Made by a program: the position numbers and the translations under genes
The notes under the pieces: model-generated
What the model was told of the DNA's origin: nothing
The model's input: only the letters and a program-made list of their open reading frames with translations
Database searches by the model: none
Shown: positions 55,813 to 64,000 of the stretch, piece by piece
Layout: each line of letters opens with the position of its first letter
Numbering within the stretch: the first letter of the stretch is position 1
Origin: Desulfobacula sp.
Lineage (GTDB): Bacteria; Desulfobacterota; Desulfobacteria; Desulfobacterales; Desulfobacteraceae
NCBI GenBank assembly: GCA_023701135.1
Contig: JAMPXP010000012.1
Span: forward strand, 101,100-165,099
Direction: 5' to 3'
DNA: 64,000 bases

Positions 55813-56862
55813 TTAATACCGGTATGGAGGACCTGCTGCTTCCATGGTCTTGGTATACTCTTTGAGAATGGCCACGACTTTGGCGTTTCTCGGGCTCTTG
55901 GTGGCAACCTCATCCCATAATTTATAAGCCGCATCCTCAACCTGCTTCCATTCTTCCTGGGGAATGGTGGTCAACTGCATCTTGCCGCCCTTGGTCCGGT
56001 AGTTGGCTTCTCCATACCAGTACCAGTGCTGACGGTAATAATGGGAGCTGTCCATGCAGAGCCTGAACAGGGTTTTCAGGTGCTCGGGCAGGGCATTCCA
56101 TTTATCGGTATTGGCAAAATAAGACCCGGCCCAGGCCCCGGAGATGGGATTGGTCAGGTAATATTTACACACATCGGCCCAGCCCACGGTATACACCTCG
56201 GTAATACCGGACCAGCATACCCCGTCCAGCTCGCCGGTCTGAATGGCCATCTGGACATCCGAATAGGGAAGGGACATGGGGATGACACCGAATTGCTGCA
56301 GGAATTTACCGCCGGTGGGGAAGGTATAAACTCTCAGTCCTTTTAGGTCTTTAATACTTTTGATGGGTTTGGAAGTTGAAAAATTGCAGGGATCCCAGGC
56401 CCCGGTGCTCAGCCAAGTCACGCCCTTGACTTCGGCATAGGCTTCTTCCCAGATTTTGTTGAGCCCCAGCCAGTGCCACAGCGCAGGAACATCCAGGGAA
56501 TAACGGGAGGCAAAGGGAAAATAGGCGGCGAATATGGCCACGTCAACGGGAGCAGCCATGGAGTCGTCATCACTCTGGGCCGCATCAATGGTGCCCTTGG
56601 CAATGGCCCGGAACAGTTCTCCCTGGGGAACAAGCTGGTCGGCATTGTACAGTTCGATGACCATCTCTCCGTTGGCGGCCTTATTAAAGGCGTCAATGGA
56701 AGGTTTGATCACATGCTCGGCCAAGGCGGACCCTGCATAAGTCTGCAATCTCCATTTGATGGTCGATTTCTGCGCTGAGATAACATAAGGCGCGTTTACG
56801 GCTGTGGCTGCAACTGCTGCCGCCCCAACCCCTGCTTTTTTGATAAACTCACGTCGTTTCAT
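55813..56862 (-). CDS. dctP: TRAP transporter substrate-binding protein DctP, Tat-exported
   Basis: A 349-residue DctP-family periplasmic binding protein. The start MKRREFIKKAGVGAAAVAATA is a twin-arginine signal peptide with cleavage near ISAQKS. Conserved segments include DQLVPQGELFRAIAKGTIDAA, LKGLRVYTFPTGGKFLQQFGV and QTGELDGVCWSGITEVYTVGW. It is the type whose pocket binds carboxylates through an arginine, here in the GLRVYTFP region. The operon context with a molybdenum hydroxylase suggests an aromatic or heterocyclic acid, but the ligand cannot be read from sequence. Confidence 0.93.
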   Translation of the reverse strand: MKRREFIKKAGVGAAAVAATAVNAPYVISAQKSTIKWRLQTYAGSALAEHVIKPSIDAFNKAANGEMVIELYNADQLVPQGELFRAIAKGTIDAAQSDDDSMAAPVDVAIFAAYFPFASRYSLDVPALWHWLGLNKIWEEAYAEVKGVTWLSTGAWDPCNFSTSKPIKSIKDLKGLRVYTFPTGGKFLQQFGVIPMSLPYSDVQMAIQTGELDGVCWSGITEVYTVGWADVCKYYLTNPISGAWAGSYFANTDKWNALPEHLKTLFRLCMDSSHYYRQHWYWYGEANYRTKGGKMQLTTIPQEEWKQVEDAAYKLWDEVATKSPRNAKVVAILKEYTKTMEAAGPPYRY

Positions 56863-57007
56863 TCTAGCTGGCTCCTTTCCTGATGTTTAATAAATAATCA
56901 ACCCCATAAAATTTTCCGGTTCATGCTCCAAGTGTTTGGAACGCTTACCATGACACCATATGCCACATCTTGCTCAACAAACAATAGTTTTTTAAAAAAA
57001 CGGATAT

Positions 57008-59299
57008 TTACCCAAGCATTTTCCTGAGCAATCCCTTTACAATCTGCACCTTGAAGGCATTTTTGGCAAGCGGCCTGACCGATTTCACGGCAAGGTCTCC
57101 GGCAGCCAGGGCGGTTTTATCACTGGCGGGTTTGCCTTCCAGGAAAGCTTCAACCGCCTTTGCCCGCAATGGAACCGGGGCCACGGCCCCCAGAACAATG
57201 CCGGCCTTCTTGATGGCCTTTCCTTCCAGGTCAAAGGAATAGGCAAGGCTCACAATGGGAAAATCAATGGCATTCCGTATCCTGAATTTTTGATACCCCT
57301 GGCGGTTGTTTTTTGAAGGGGCGGGGATTTCGATTTCCTCCACCAGCTCATCCTTCTCAAGAACCGTGCACTTCATGATGTCTGCGGCAAAGAAATCATC
57401 GGCGGCAATGGTCCGTTGTGTGGTTTTAATCTTTGCCCCCAGGGCCATGAGGGCCGGGGCCATATCCGATGCATTCACGGCAATGCAGCCGCAGTTGACA
57501 CACCGGGCCGCTTCGGACCGGATATCCTCCAGGGTTTGGATGCCCGGGGTTCTGCCGCCTTTGTTCTGACCGTCGCAATGCATGTCCAGGGATTCACCCA
57601 TGGGCATATGGGACAAGGGTTTGATCTTGGCGATGGCATAGGCGGTTTTGCGGCCGGCAGCCACGGCATGAATCACGGACAGGGGCCCGCTGACGATGTC
57701 ACCGCCGGCATAAACCCCTTCCAGATTGGTGGCCCTGGTTTTTTCATCAATGACAATGAGACCGCGCAGGGTTGTGACTTCATCCTTGGTATAGGCGAGG
57801 TCCGTGGCCTGGCCGATGGCCAGGATGATCTGGTCCGCCTCCAGGGTCTTTTTGACCGAGGCATCAAAGGCTGGATTAAACCGCCCGGTTGCATCAAACA
57901 CGGATGTACAGCTCACCACTTCCAGCCCGGCCACCTTGCCCTTTTTCTCGATGATCCGGTCCGGCCCAAAGGAGGTCAGGAAGGTGACCCCTTCATGGAG
58001 GGCTTCGGAAATTTCCTCTTCAAAGGCCGGCATTTCCTCCCGGGACTCCAGGCAGACCATGGTGACCTTGGCCGCGCCCAGACGGCGGGCCGTCACGGCC
58101 ACATCCACGGCCACATTTCCGCCGCCGATGACCAGAACATTCTTGCCCACGGTGGGTTTTTTACCCAGTTCAACCGATGACAAAAACGCGATGCCCGGTG
58201 TCAAAAGCTCCTTTTTGGCAATATCAAGCGTTCTTTCACCCCAGGCGCCCGATGCCAGAAAAATGTTCTTGAATTTTTTCCTTAAGTCTTTGAAGGTGGC
58301 GCCCTTCTGGCCCACAGCCGTATTGAGCTTAAACACAATGCCCATGGCCTCAAAGGCCTTGACCTGTTTTTCCACCACCTCCTTGGGAAGGCGGTGGGCC
58401 GGAATGCCGTAAGTCAGCATGCCGCCGGCCTTGGGCATTTTGTCATAGACCGTGACCTCATACCCGGCCTTTCTCAGATAATAGGCTGCGGAAAGACCGG
58501 CCGGCCCTGCGCCCACAACGGCCACCCCTTCTTTTTTCAGCTTTTTGGGAACAGCCAGGAATTCTTTGGCATGGTCCAGGATATAATCCCCCACCACCTG
58601 TTCCACATTCCGGATGGACACGGCCTCGTCAAAATCGGACCGGTTGCATTTGGATTCGCATAAATGCGGACAGATCCGGCCGGTAAGGGCGGGAATGGGA
58701 TTGTTTTCAAGGATGATCAGGGCCGCGCTCTTCATGTCGCCCTTGCGGACATGGTCCATATAGGCCGGGATCTCGATGTTCCCGGGACAGGTCTGGGTGC
58801 AGGCGGGCACGGCCACCCGAACGCTACCGAAAATGGAATGATACCGGTTTTCCCCCAGGAGGGCGGCGCATTTGCTGCCGCCTTTTCTCAGACAGTGGAA
58901 CATATCGTCCGGGGTCCGGTAATACCAGCAGCGCGGCTCCTGGCATATATTCCCACCCAGGGTGCCCATGTTCCGGATCTCCGGGGAGGCCACGGACCGC
59001 GCTGCTTCCGCCAGCAGGGCATAATTTTTCCGGATGGTCTCGTTCTTGCTGATATCCGTAAGTGTGGTCAAGGCGCCGATGCGGAGCCCTTTTTTATTTG
59101 TTTTCACATAGCTGAGGTTTGGGATGGTTTTAAGGTCCACTACGAGTTCCGGAGATTCGGCATGGATTTTATCCTTGAGTACGCCCAAAAGATCCGTACC
59201 GCCCGCAATTACCGAAGCCTTTCCCTTTTCCTTGGACAAAATTGCCGCAGCTTCCGTGAGAGATGAGGCTGAAATATGTTTGAAGTTTCTGAGAGTCAT
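57008..59299 (-). CDS. Molybdenum hydroxylase FAD subunit with an inserted GltD-like oxidoreductase module
   Basis: A 763-residue chimera. Residues 1-155 are the amino half of a CoxM/HcrB FAD-binding subunit (VIAGGTDLLGVLKDKI, IRNMGTLGGNICQ). C124, C136 and C144 resemble the [4Fe-4S] loop of 4-hydroxybenzoyl-CoA reductase beta. From about 160 to 600 a complete GltD-like module follows: CTQTCPGN and CPHLCESKC Fe-S sites, FAD motif VAVVGAGPAGLSAAYYL, NAD(P) motif VLVIGGGNVAVDVAVTA and YAGGDIVSGPLSVIHA. Residues 604-763 resume the CoxM fold (ASDMAPALMALGAKI, RNAIDFPIVSLAYSF). It should pass electrons between the Mo/Fe-S chain and NAD(P)H or ferredoxin. AGGAGAAAAAG precedes ATG 59299; an upstream frame to 59395 is an overlap artefact. 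Confidence 0.88.
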   Translation of the reverse strand: MTLRNFKHISASSLTEAAAILSKEKGKASVIAGGTDLLGVLKDKIHAESPELVVDLKTIPNLSYVKTNKKGLRIGALTTLTDISKNETIRKNYALLAEAARSVASPEIRNMGTLGGNICQEPRCWYYRTPDDMFHCLRKGGSKCAALLGENRYHSIFGSVRVAVPACTQTCPGNIEIPAYMDHVRKGDMKSAALIILENNPIPALTGRICPHLCESKCNRSDFDEAVSIRNVEQVVGDYILDHAKEFLAVPKKLKKEGVAVVGAGPAGLSAAYYLRKAGYEVTVYDKMPKAGGMLTYGIPAHRLPKEVVEKQVKAFEAMGIVFKLNTAVGQKGATFKDLRKKFKNIFLASGAWGERTLDIAKKELLTPGIAFLSSVELGKKPTVGKNVLVIGGGNVAVDVAVTARRLGAAKVTMVCLESREEMPAFEEEISEALHEGVTFLTSFGPDRIIEKKGKVAGLEVVSCTSVFDATGRFNPAFDASVKKTLEADQIILAIGQATDLAYTKDEVTTLRGLIVIDEKTRATNLEGVYAGGDIVSGPLSVIHAVAAGRKTAYAIAKIKPLSHMPMGESLDMHCDGQNKGGRTPGIQTLEDIRSEAARCVNCGCIAVNASDMAPALMALGAKIKTTQRTIAADDFFAADIMKCTVLEKDELVEEIEIPAPSKNNRQGYQKFRIRNAIDFPIVSLAYSFDLEGKAIKKAGIVLGAVAPVPLRAKAVEAFLEGKPASDKTALAAGDLAVKSVRPLAKNAFKVQIVKGLLRKMLG

Positions 59300-59309
59300 C
59301 TTTTTCTCC

Positions 59310-61673
59310 TTAAACCTTTCCCAGGGCCCGGATGATTTTCTCGGGCTTGATCGGAATATCATTGATTCTGACACCGATGGCGTTATAGATTGCATTCATG
59401 ACCGCGCGAGGCGTGCAGGTCAGGGTCCCTTCCCCGATTCCGCAGGCCCCGTATTTCCCGGCACCCTTCCAGACCTCCAGAAGGATGGGATCAATATCCG
59501 GCATATCGGCCATGGTGGGAATCTTGTAGTCAATAAAATTAAAATTCAGGGGCACTCCGGTGGACTCATCATAAATGATTTCTTCGGTCAAGGCTTCGCC
59601 CATGCCCATGACCTGACCCCCGACCTGCTGGGCCTCGGCCCCTGAGGCAAACATGACGGTGCCGCAATCGTTGATGACCACCAGACGCAACACATCCACC
59701 TTTCCGGTGTCGGTATCCACTTCCACTTCTGCAAAATTGGCGAAATAAGGAACCCCGGTTTTCTTTTTGTTAATGCCGCGGCTCATCATCACGACAACGG
59801 GCAGGATGTCATTTTGAAATAAGACCTCTTTCACACTCAGGCTCTGCTTTGGTTTTTTCCGGACAAAAATCCTTCCGCCGTCAATATCCAATTCCTTGGA
59901 TGCGAGCTTGAAAACAGGTTCAGCCCGTTTGAGAATTTTCTTTTTGACTTCCTTGGCGGCATCAAAGAGCACTTCAGATTGAAGAAAAGACACGGCGCTG
60001 TCCGTCTGCACACAGTCCTTCAGACTGGTTTCCGTATCCACCACATGGTTCCAGTGAATATCCTCGGGCGTAATGCCGAGAAAACTCAGGGCCTCGGCGC
60101 AACCGAGGACATTGCAGGTATTGGAGCCGGTACCGGTTTCCACCGTGGGAGCATCCAGGATGACGGTACCGTCGGGATTCAATGTTATGGAAACCTGAAT
60201 CTCACCCCGGCGCACTTCCTGCCATTCCGCATGCCAGGCCGGGTGCAGGGAAAATCCCACCCCGCGTTTCTTTGACTTGCCAAAGACAGGCCCCTGGCCG
60301 GGTTTTTTATTGCGCTTCTTTTTCCATCCGATCTTTTCTGCGCCCTGCTTTAAAACCTGCACAAGGCTCTTGTCCGGGAGTTTTTCCCATTCATGACCGA
60401 AATTTTTAATACACAGGTCAATGGGATCCATATCCAGTTTTTCCGCCAAAAGGTCCACCATGTGGCCGAAAATCAGGTTGAACTGTGAATTGCCGACACC
60501 CCTCATCATACAGGCCGGCAATTTATTGGTATACACCCCGTAGGATTCCATTTTGATATTCGGGATATGGGCAAAGGAAACTTCAGCAATTTCGGCAGGT
60601 GCAAATTTCAAGGCAAAGATGGTGTGGTCGGCATAGGCCCCTGAATTACCGATGGATTTAAAGGACATGGAGGTGATGGTCCCGTCTTTTTTAGCCCCGA
60701 CCTTGCCGTGATAAATGGCCGGCTGGCGGGAATCATGAAAGCTCTCCCTTCTGGTATGCCTGAATTTTACGGGACGGCCCGTTTTCCGGGAGAGCATGGC
60801 CGTAAACAAAAAGAAGGGCTGGTCCCCGGTATCCCCCCGGCCGAACTGACCGCCGACGTAGGAGCTGACAACCTTTACCTTGTTGATGGGCAGATCCAGC
60901 ATTTCACTGATGTGCATGCGCGTCTGGTCCGCTTCAAAGGAATTGGAATAAAGGGTGAGTTTCTCGTCTGTCCAGTCCACCACGCAGCACCAGTTGTCAA
61001 GGGAGCCCTGGGTGGCATTGTGATGGACGGAAGTTCCCTCAACCACCACCTCGGCCCTGGCAAAATCCTGATCCACATCCCCCTTGTTCACAAATATGTC
61101 TTCTCCCCCCACTTTGTCCTTGGGCAGGATATTGGTCTTGCTGATTTCCGGATGGATCACGGGAGCGCCCGGCTTCATGGCCTCAAGGGGGTCCAGAACA
61201 AAGGGCAGGACCTCCCATTCCACGTCGATCAACCGGAGGGCTTCCTCGGCAACGGCCTCGCTTTCCGCCGCCACAACGGCGCCGACTTCATCGGTGACCC
61301 AGCAGGCATAATCTCCCAAGACCCGCCGGTCCTTATAGTTTCTCCACATCATCCGGTCATAGGAAACCGTATCCACCCCATCGGTCCAGCCCGCATTGGT
61401 GAGCTTCATGGAGGCAAATTCCGGGTCCTTGTAAGTCATGATCGCGGCCACGCCGGGAAGTTGTTGTGCCTTAGTGATGTCAATCTGTTTAATCCGGGCA
61501 CGGGCATGGGGGCTGCGCAGGACCTTGGCATACAAAAGACCGGGGATTCGGCTCATGATGGTCAGATCATCAATATATTCCACTTTCCCGCCGGCTTTTT
61601 CCCGGGCATCGATTCTAGGCCGGTAGCTTCCGACAAATTTGCGATCCGAGCGTGGTTTATAGGGTTGTTTCAT
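59310..61673 (-). CDS. Molybdenum hydroxylase large (Mo-cofactor) subunit, xanthine dehydrogenase family
   Basis: A 787-residue CoxL/XdhA-type subunit. The family features visible are VLRSPHARARI near residue 45, VGGQFGRGD as the Mo-pterin loop, MMRGVGNSQ (corresponding to RAxG), VETGTGSNTCNVLG, NDCGTVMFASGAEAQQVGG and the catalytic glutamate in GACGIGEGTLT near the end. It hydroxylates or dehydroxylates an aromatic or heterocyclic substrate at the Mo centre. The substrate is unknown. ATG 61673 overlaps the stop of the [2Fe-2S] subunit (ATGA); the longer frame to 61889 lies inside that gene. Confidence 0.92.
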   Translation of the reverse strand: MKQPYKPRSDRKFVGSYRPRIDAREKAGGKVEYIDDLTIMSRIPGLLYAKVLRSPHARARIKQIDITKAQQLPGVAAIMTYKDPEFASMKLTNAGWTDGVDTVSYDRMMWRNYKDRRVLGDYACWVTDEVGAVVAAESEAVAEEALRLIDVEWEVLPFVLDPLEAMKPGAPVIHPEISKTNILPKDKVGGEDIFVNKGDVDQDFARAEVVVEGTSVHHNATQGSLDNWCCVVDWTDEKLTLYSNSFEADQTRMHISEMLDLPINKVKVVSSYVGGQFGRGDTGDQPFFLFTAMLSRKTGRPVKFRHTRRESFHDSRQPAIYHGKVGAKKDGTITSMSFKSIGNSGAYADHTIFALKFAPAEIAEVSFAHIPNIKMESYGVYTNKLPACMMRGVGNSQFNLIFGHMVDLLAEKLDMDPIDLCIKNFGHEWEKLPDKSLVQVLKQGAEKIGWKKKRNKKPGQGPVFGKSKKRGVGFSLHPAWHAEWQEVRRGEIQVSITLNPDGTVILDAPTVETGTGSNTCNVLGCAEALSFLGITPEDIHWNHVVDTETSLKDCVQTDSAVSFLQSEVLFDAAKEVKKKILKRAEPVFKLASKELDIDGGRIFVRKKPKQSLSVKEVLFQNDILPVVVMMSRGINKKKTGVPYFANFAEVEVDTDTGKVDVLRLVVINDCGTVMFASGAEAQQVGGQVMGMGEALTEEIIYDESTGVPLNFNFIDYKIPTMADMPDIDPILLEVWKGAGKYGACGIGEGTLTCTPRAVMNAIYNAIGVRINDIPIKPEKIIRALGKV

Positions 61674-62218
61674 GACGGTTCTCCTTTTTTCGCAATTTTT
61701 TCCGAGGCATGGGTGACGGCCTGGGCAATGGCGGCATAGCATCCGCAGCGGCAGATATGACCGGAAAGGGCTTCCTTGATCTCGGGCAGGGTCGGTTTGG
61801 GGTTCTCGTTCAGGAGGGCTTTGGCGCCCATGACAAAACCAGGGGTGCAGATGCCGCATTGAAGGGCTGTGCCGTAACCGGGCTCGCACTGCTCGGCAAA
61901 GGCTTCCACCACGGGATCATCCTTTGGAAGACCTTCTATGGTGAGGATCTCATGGCCATTGGCCTCAACGGCCAGCATCATGCAGGACAATATGGCCTTG
62001 CCGTCCATGATCACGGTGCAGGCGCCGCAACCGCCTTCGTCGCATGAAACCTTGAGCCCGGTATAGCCCAGCTTCTCTCTCAGTAAAAAAGAGAGGGTCA
62101 TCGTAGGCGTGATGTCCTGCTCAGGTTCAAAATCATGCCAGCTCCCATTGATTTTTATCCTTATGCCGGACGACTGCCCGGCAACCGTTTTCCCTGTCCC
62201 CTTAGATGATTTAGGCAT
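61670..62218 (-). CDS. Molybdenum hydroxylase [2Fe-2S] subunit
   Basis: A 182-residue CoxS-type small subunit. The plant-type [2Fe-2S] site is SCDEGGCGACTVIMDGKAILSC (about 60-80) and the second site is CGICTPGFVMGAKALL with GHICRCGCYAAI. It has a 25-residue amino-terminal extension of basic and Ser/Gly residues. AAGGGGAT precedes the ATG. It is the first gene of the hydroxylase operon, followed by the large and FAD subunits in overlapping or near-overlapping order. Confidence 0.95.
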   Translation of the reverse strand: MPKSSKGTGKTVAGQSSGIRIKINGSWHDFEPEQDITPTMTLSFLLREKLGYTGLKVSCDEGGCGACTVIMDGKAILSCMMLAVEANGHEILTIEGLPKDDPVVEAFAEQCEPGYGTALQCGICTPGFVMGAKALLNENPKPTLPEIKEALSGHICRCGCYAAIAQAVTHASEKIAKKGEPS

Positions 62219-62261
62219 TGCTTATCCCCTTTGATTCTTCGATAATAAAAATATTTTTCCC

Positions 62262-62354
62262 AGCATGTTAAATGCCTCCCTCCCTGTGTGTCAACAAAAA
62301 ATTATCTAATGATACTGAATATCAGGATTAAAACAAAACATCCATTTTTGTCAA
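62262..62354 (-). promoter_or_regulatory. Promoter region of the molybdenum hydroxylase operon
   Basis: On the minus strand TTGACA (62354-62349), a 16-base spacer and TTTAAT (62332-62327) form a good sigma-70 type promoter. A second TTGACA (62294-62289) with 16 bases to TTTAAC lies closer to the gene. The same stretch contains AGGCATTTAACATGCT (62277-62262), with GG and GC ten bases apart, a weaker sigma-54 candidate. The rest of the 62219-62507 gap is AT-rich and no gene is seen in it. Confidence 0.45.
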
Positions 62355-62507
62355 GAAAACTATTTAGAATTTTCATTTTATTCAATCTACTAGTGAAATT
62401 TTTAGTATATATGTAATATATGTTTGCCTTGGAAATCAATAACAGGTAAATATCAAACCCGACAAATTTTAATTGCATCCCGGGTCGGAAGATGAGAAAT
62501 AAGACCT

Positions 62508-63641
62508 ATGCGTCCATTGAAACATATCACCGCCATTATTCCCGCAGCAGGGCTCTCCTCCCGCATGAAGGCGTTTAAACCGCTCCTCCCCCTCGGCAAT
62601 ACAACCCTGCTTGCCTCGTCCATCCGGCTTTTTCAACACTGCGGCATCAGGGATATCCGGGTCATTACCGGGCATAGGGCCGAAAATATCGAACCCCTCG
62701 TTCATGAGATGGGCGCCGTCCCCATACACAACCCGGATTTTATGAAGGGCATGTTTTCCACTGTTTTGACCGGAATCAGGCAGCTTCAGCCGGAATGCGA
62801 CGCTTTTTTCATGCTGCCGGCAGACATCCCCATGGTAAGGCCCCATACGGTCAAAGAAATCTTGAGAGCCTATCAAAACGGAAAAGGGAAAATCATCTAT
62901 CCTTTTTTTGAAGGACAATGCGGCCACCCTCCCCTGATCTCATGCGAATATGTTCCCGATATCCTGGCCTGGGGCCGGGACGGAGGACTTCAAGCCTGCC
63001 TGAAACAATTCGAAGGCAGCTCTTATAATACAATGGTATGTGATGAAGCCATTCATATGGATGCCGACACCCCGGAAGATTACCAGAATCTTCTTAAAAA
63101 AAGCCGGACACAGGATATCCCTTCCACCAAGGAATGCCTCTGCCTTCTCAAACACATCAGACGACTGGATGACGCCATTGTGGGCCATTGCATGAAAACG
63201 GCCGAAACAGCCGCCTTGATCTGCCGGTCCTTGGACAGGACTTCATTGGACATCCATTCCGGCCTGGTCATAAAAGCCGCCCTGCTCCACGATATGGCCC
63301 GAAACGGCAGGAACCACGACCGCCTCGGCGCAATTATCCTCAGGGACATGGGTTTTGGGGCTATCGCAGATATCATCCAAGACCATATGGATATCCTCAC
63401 CGGCCCCGATCTCCCCTTAAGCGAAAAAGAGATCGTTTATTTTGCCGATAAAATCACGGTAAACAATACCGTGGAAATCGATTTTGAAAAACGGTTCACG
63501 AAAAAACTGCAGACCCATACAGAAGACCCGGCAGCAGTAACAGCCATCAAAAACAGGCTGAGGGCAGCAAAAATCATCTGCTCTAAAATCGAACAGGCCA
63601 CCGGCCGGAGCATTTCCAGCATTGTAAATCCAGGCAATTGA
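62508..63641 (+). CDS. MocA-like molybdenum cofactor nucleotidyltransferase fused to an HD domain
   Basis: A 377-residue two-domain protein. Residues 1-195 are a MobA/MocA-type NTP transferase (IIPAAGLSSRMKAFKPLLPLG as the nucleotide site, MLPADIPMVRP as the metal-binding aspartate motif, HMDADTPEDYQNL). Residues 205-377 are an HD phosphohydrolase domain (KAALLHDMARNGRNHD, IIQDHMDIL). MocA proteins cytidylate molybdopterin for xanthine dehydrogenase-type enzymes, which fits the divergent hydroxylase operon. The role of the fused HD domain is not known. The ribosome site is weak. Confidence 0.85.
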   Translation: MRPLKHITAIIPAAGLSSRMKAFKPLLPLGNTTLLASSIRLFQHCGIRDIRVITGHRAENIEPLVHEMGAVPIHNPDFMKGMFSTVLTGIRQLQPECDAFFMLPADIPMVRPHTVKEILRAYQNGKGKIIYPFFEGQCGHPPLISCEYVPDILAWGRDGGLQACLKQFEGSSYNTMVCDEAIHMDADTPEDYQNLLKKSRTQDIPSTKECLCLLKHIRRLDDAIVGHCMKTAETAALICRSLDRTSLDIHSGLVIKAALLHDMARNGRNHDRLGAIILRDMGFGAIADIIQDHMDILTGPDLPLSEKEIVYFADKITVNNTVEIDFEKRFTKKLQTHTEDPAAVTAIKNRLRAAKIICSKIEQATGRSISSIVNPGN

Positions 63642-63757
63642 AAATTTAAAATAAGGCAAAATTAGAAAAATAGTTTATAAAGTAAGCCAAAATCCAAGAT
63701 TTTGATAATGATAGTTCTTAAAAATCCGCATTTATCCTTATAAAATTAAATTTTCTC

Positions 63758-63786
63758 TTGACAAGCTTTTGCGGTTTTGATTTACC
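63758..63786 (+). promoter_or_regulatory. Candidate sigma-70 promoter of iorA
   Basis: A perfect TTGACA at 63758-63763 is followed after 17 bases by TTTACC at 63781-63786, a weak -10. The iorA ATG lies 35 bases downstream, after AAGGAGAGCGC. Confidence 0.45.
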
Positions 63787-63821
63787 TTCTTAAACACCCA
63801 TTTTTAAATAAAGGAGAGCGC

Positions 63822-64000
63822 ATGCATAAATTATTAAAGGACAGCCCCGGAGAGAAGATCATGCTGCTGGGGAACGAAGCCATCGCCAGGGGGGCCATGG
63901 AGGCGGGAGTGGCCTTTGCCTCCACCTATCCGGGCACCCCGTCATCGGAGATATCCCTGAACCTGTTCCAGATGTCCCAAGAATCAGACCTGTATTTTGA
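63822..64000 (+). CDS. iorA: Indolepyruvate:ferredoxin oxidoreductase alpha subunit (5' end only)
   Basis: The first 59 residues are seen before the window ends. [33 protein letters not shown] is the highly conserved amino end of IorA, the thiamine diphosphate-dependent 2-keto acid oxidoreductase acting on aryl pyruvates from aromatic amino acids. It couples decarboxylation to ferredoxin reduction. The ribosome site AAGGAG is strong. An iorB gene is expected beyond the window. Confidence 0.9.
   Translation, partial: MHKLLKDSPGEKIMLLGNEAIARGAMEAGVAFASTYPGTPSSEISLNLFQMSQESDLYF

Noticed and set aside
59300..59395. Longer starts for the hydroxylase FAD subunit (59395) and the large subunit (61889)
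   Set aside because: These extensions lie inside the upstream genes in another frame and have no ribosome site or family similarity.

Overview
The window looks like the chromosome of a strictly anaerobic, probably sulfate-reducing deltaproteobacterium of the Desulfobacteraceae type. The evidence is a very high density of heterodisulfide reductase (Hdr)-like iron-sulfur flavoproteins, a MetF/MetV methylene-tetrahydrofolate reductase set, an in-frame UGA that reads best as selenocysteine, TRAP transport, an indolepyruvate:ferredoxin oxidoreductase, and many two-component and sigma-54 regulators. This lineage is inferred from gene content only; no rRNA or tRNA gene was seen, nor any insertion sequence or CRISPR array.

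Layout. Positions 1-3.2 kb: the 5' end of a nitronate-monooxygenase-like (possibly polyketide/PUFA synthase) gene, a divergent sigma-54 activator and a PlsC/YihG-like acyltransferase. 3.2-8.7 kb (minus): a FapA/DUF342 protein, a fused IspH-UbiA protein, and ParB/ParA. 8.9-10.2 kb: an HdrD-like iron-sulfur protein interrupted by a UGA followed by a SECIS-like hairpin. 10.4-15 kb (minus): a hybrid kinase, a sensor kinase and a PstS-like binding protein whose signal peptide holds a 12-T tract. 15.1-22.1 kb (plus): HrpA helicase, then a GAF-PAS kinase and its NtrC-type regulator.

22.1-32.7 kb (minus) reads as one operon: metF-like, double HdrA, MvhD, MetV, MetF, a receiver protein, an ACT-like protein and two kinases. 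33.2-53.8 kb (plus) is a second large operon: a receiver protein, a membrane HdrE/HdrD fusion, an HdrA carrying an inserted GltD/NfnB module, MvhD, an FrhB-like protein, a second double HdrA, HdrC and HdrB, then universal stress proteins, receivers and kinases, one kinase with two c-type haem motifs. Both operons diverge from a 0.5 kb AT-rich region carrying two convincing sigma-54 -24/-12 elements in opposite directions and a tandem palindrome. The simplest reading is a co-regulated C1/electron-bifurcation island: MetFV with HdrA-MvhD handles the methyl branch of the Wood-Ljungdahl pathway, while the second operon shuttles electrons between NAD(P)H, ferredoxin, a thiol/disulfide-type site and the membrane quinone pool.

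53.8-62.2 kb (minus): a TRAP transporter (DctM, DctQ, Tat-exported DctP) and a three-subunit molybdenum hydroxylase whose FAD subunit also carries an inserted GltD module. 62.5-63.6 kb (plus): a MocA-like cytidylyltransferase fused to an HD domain, which would mature the hydroxylase cofactor. The window ends in the start of iorA.
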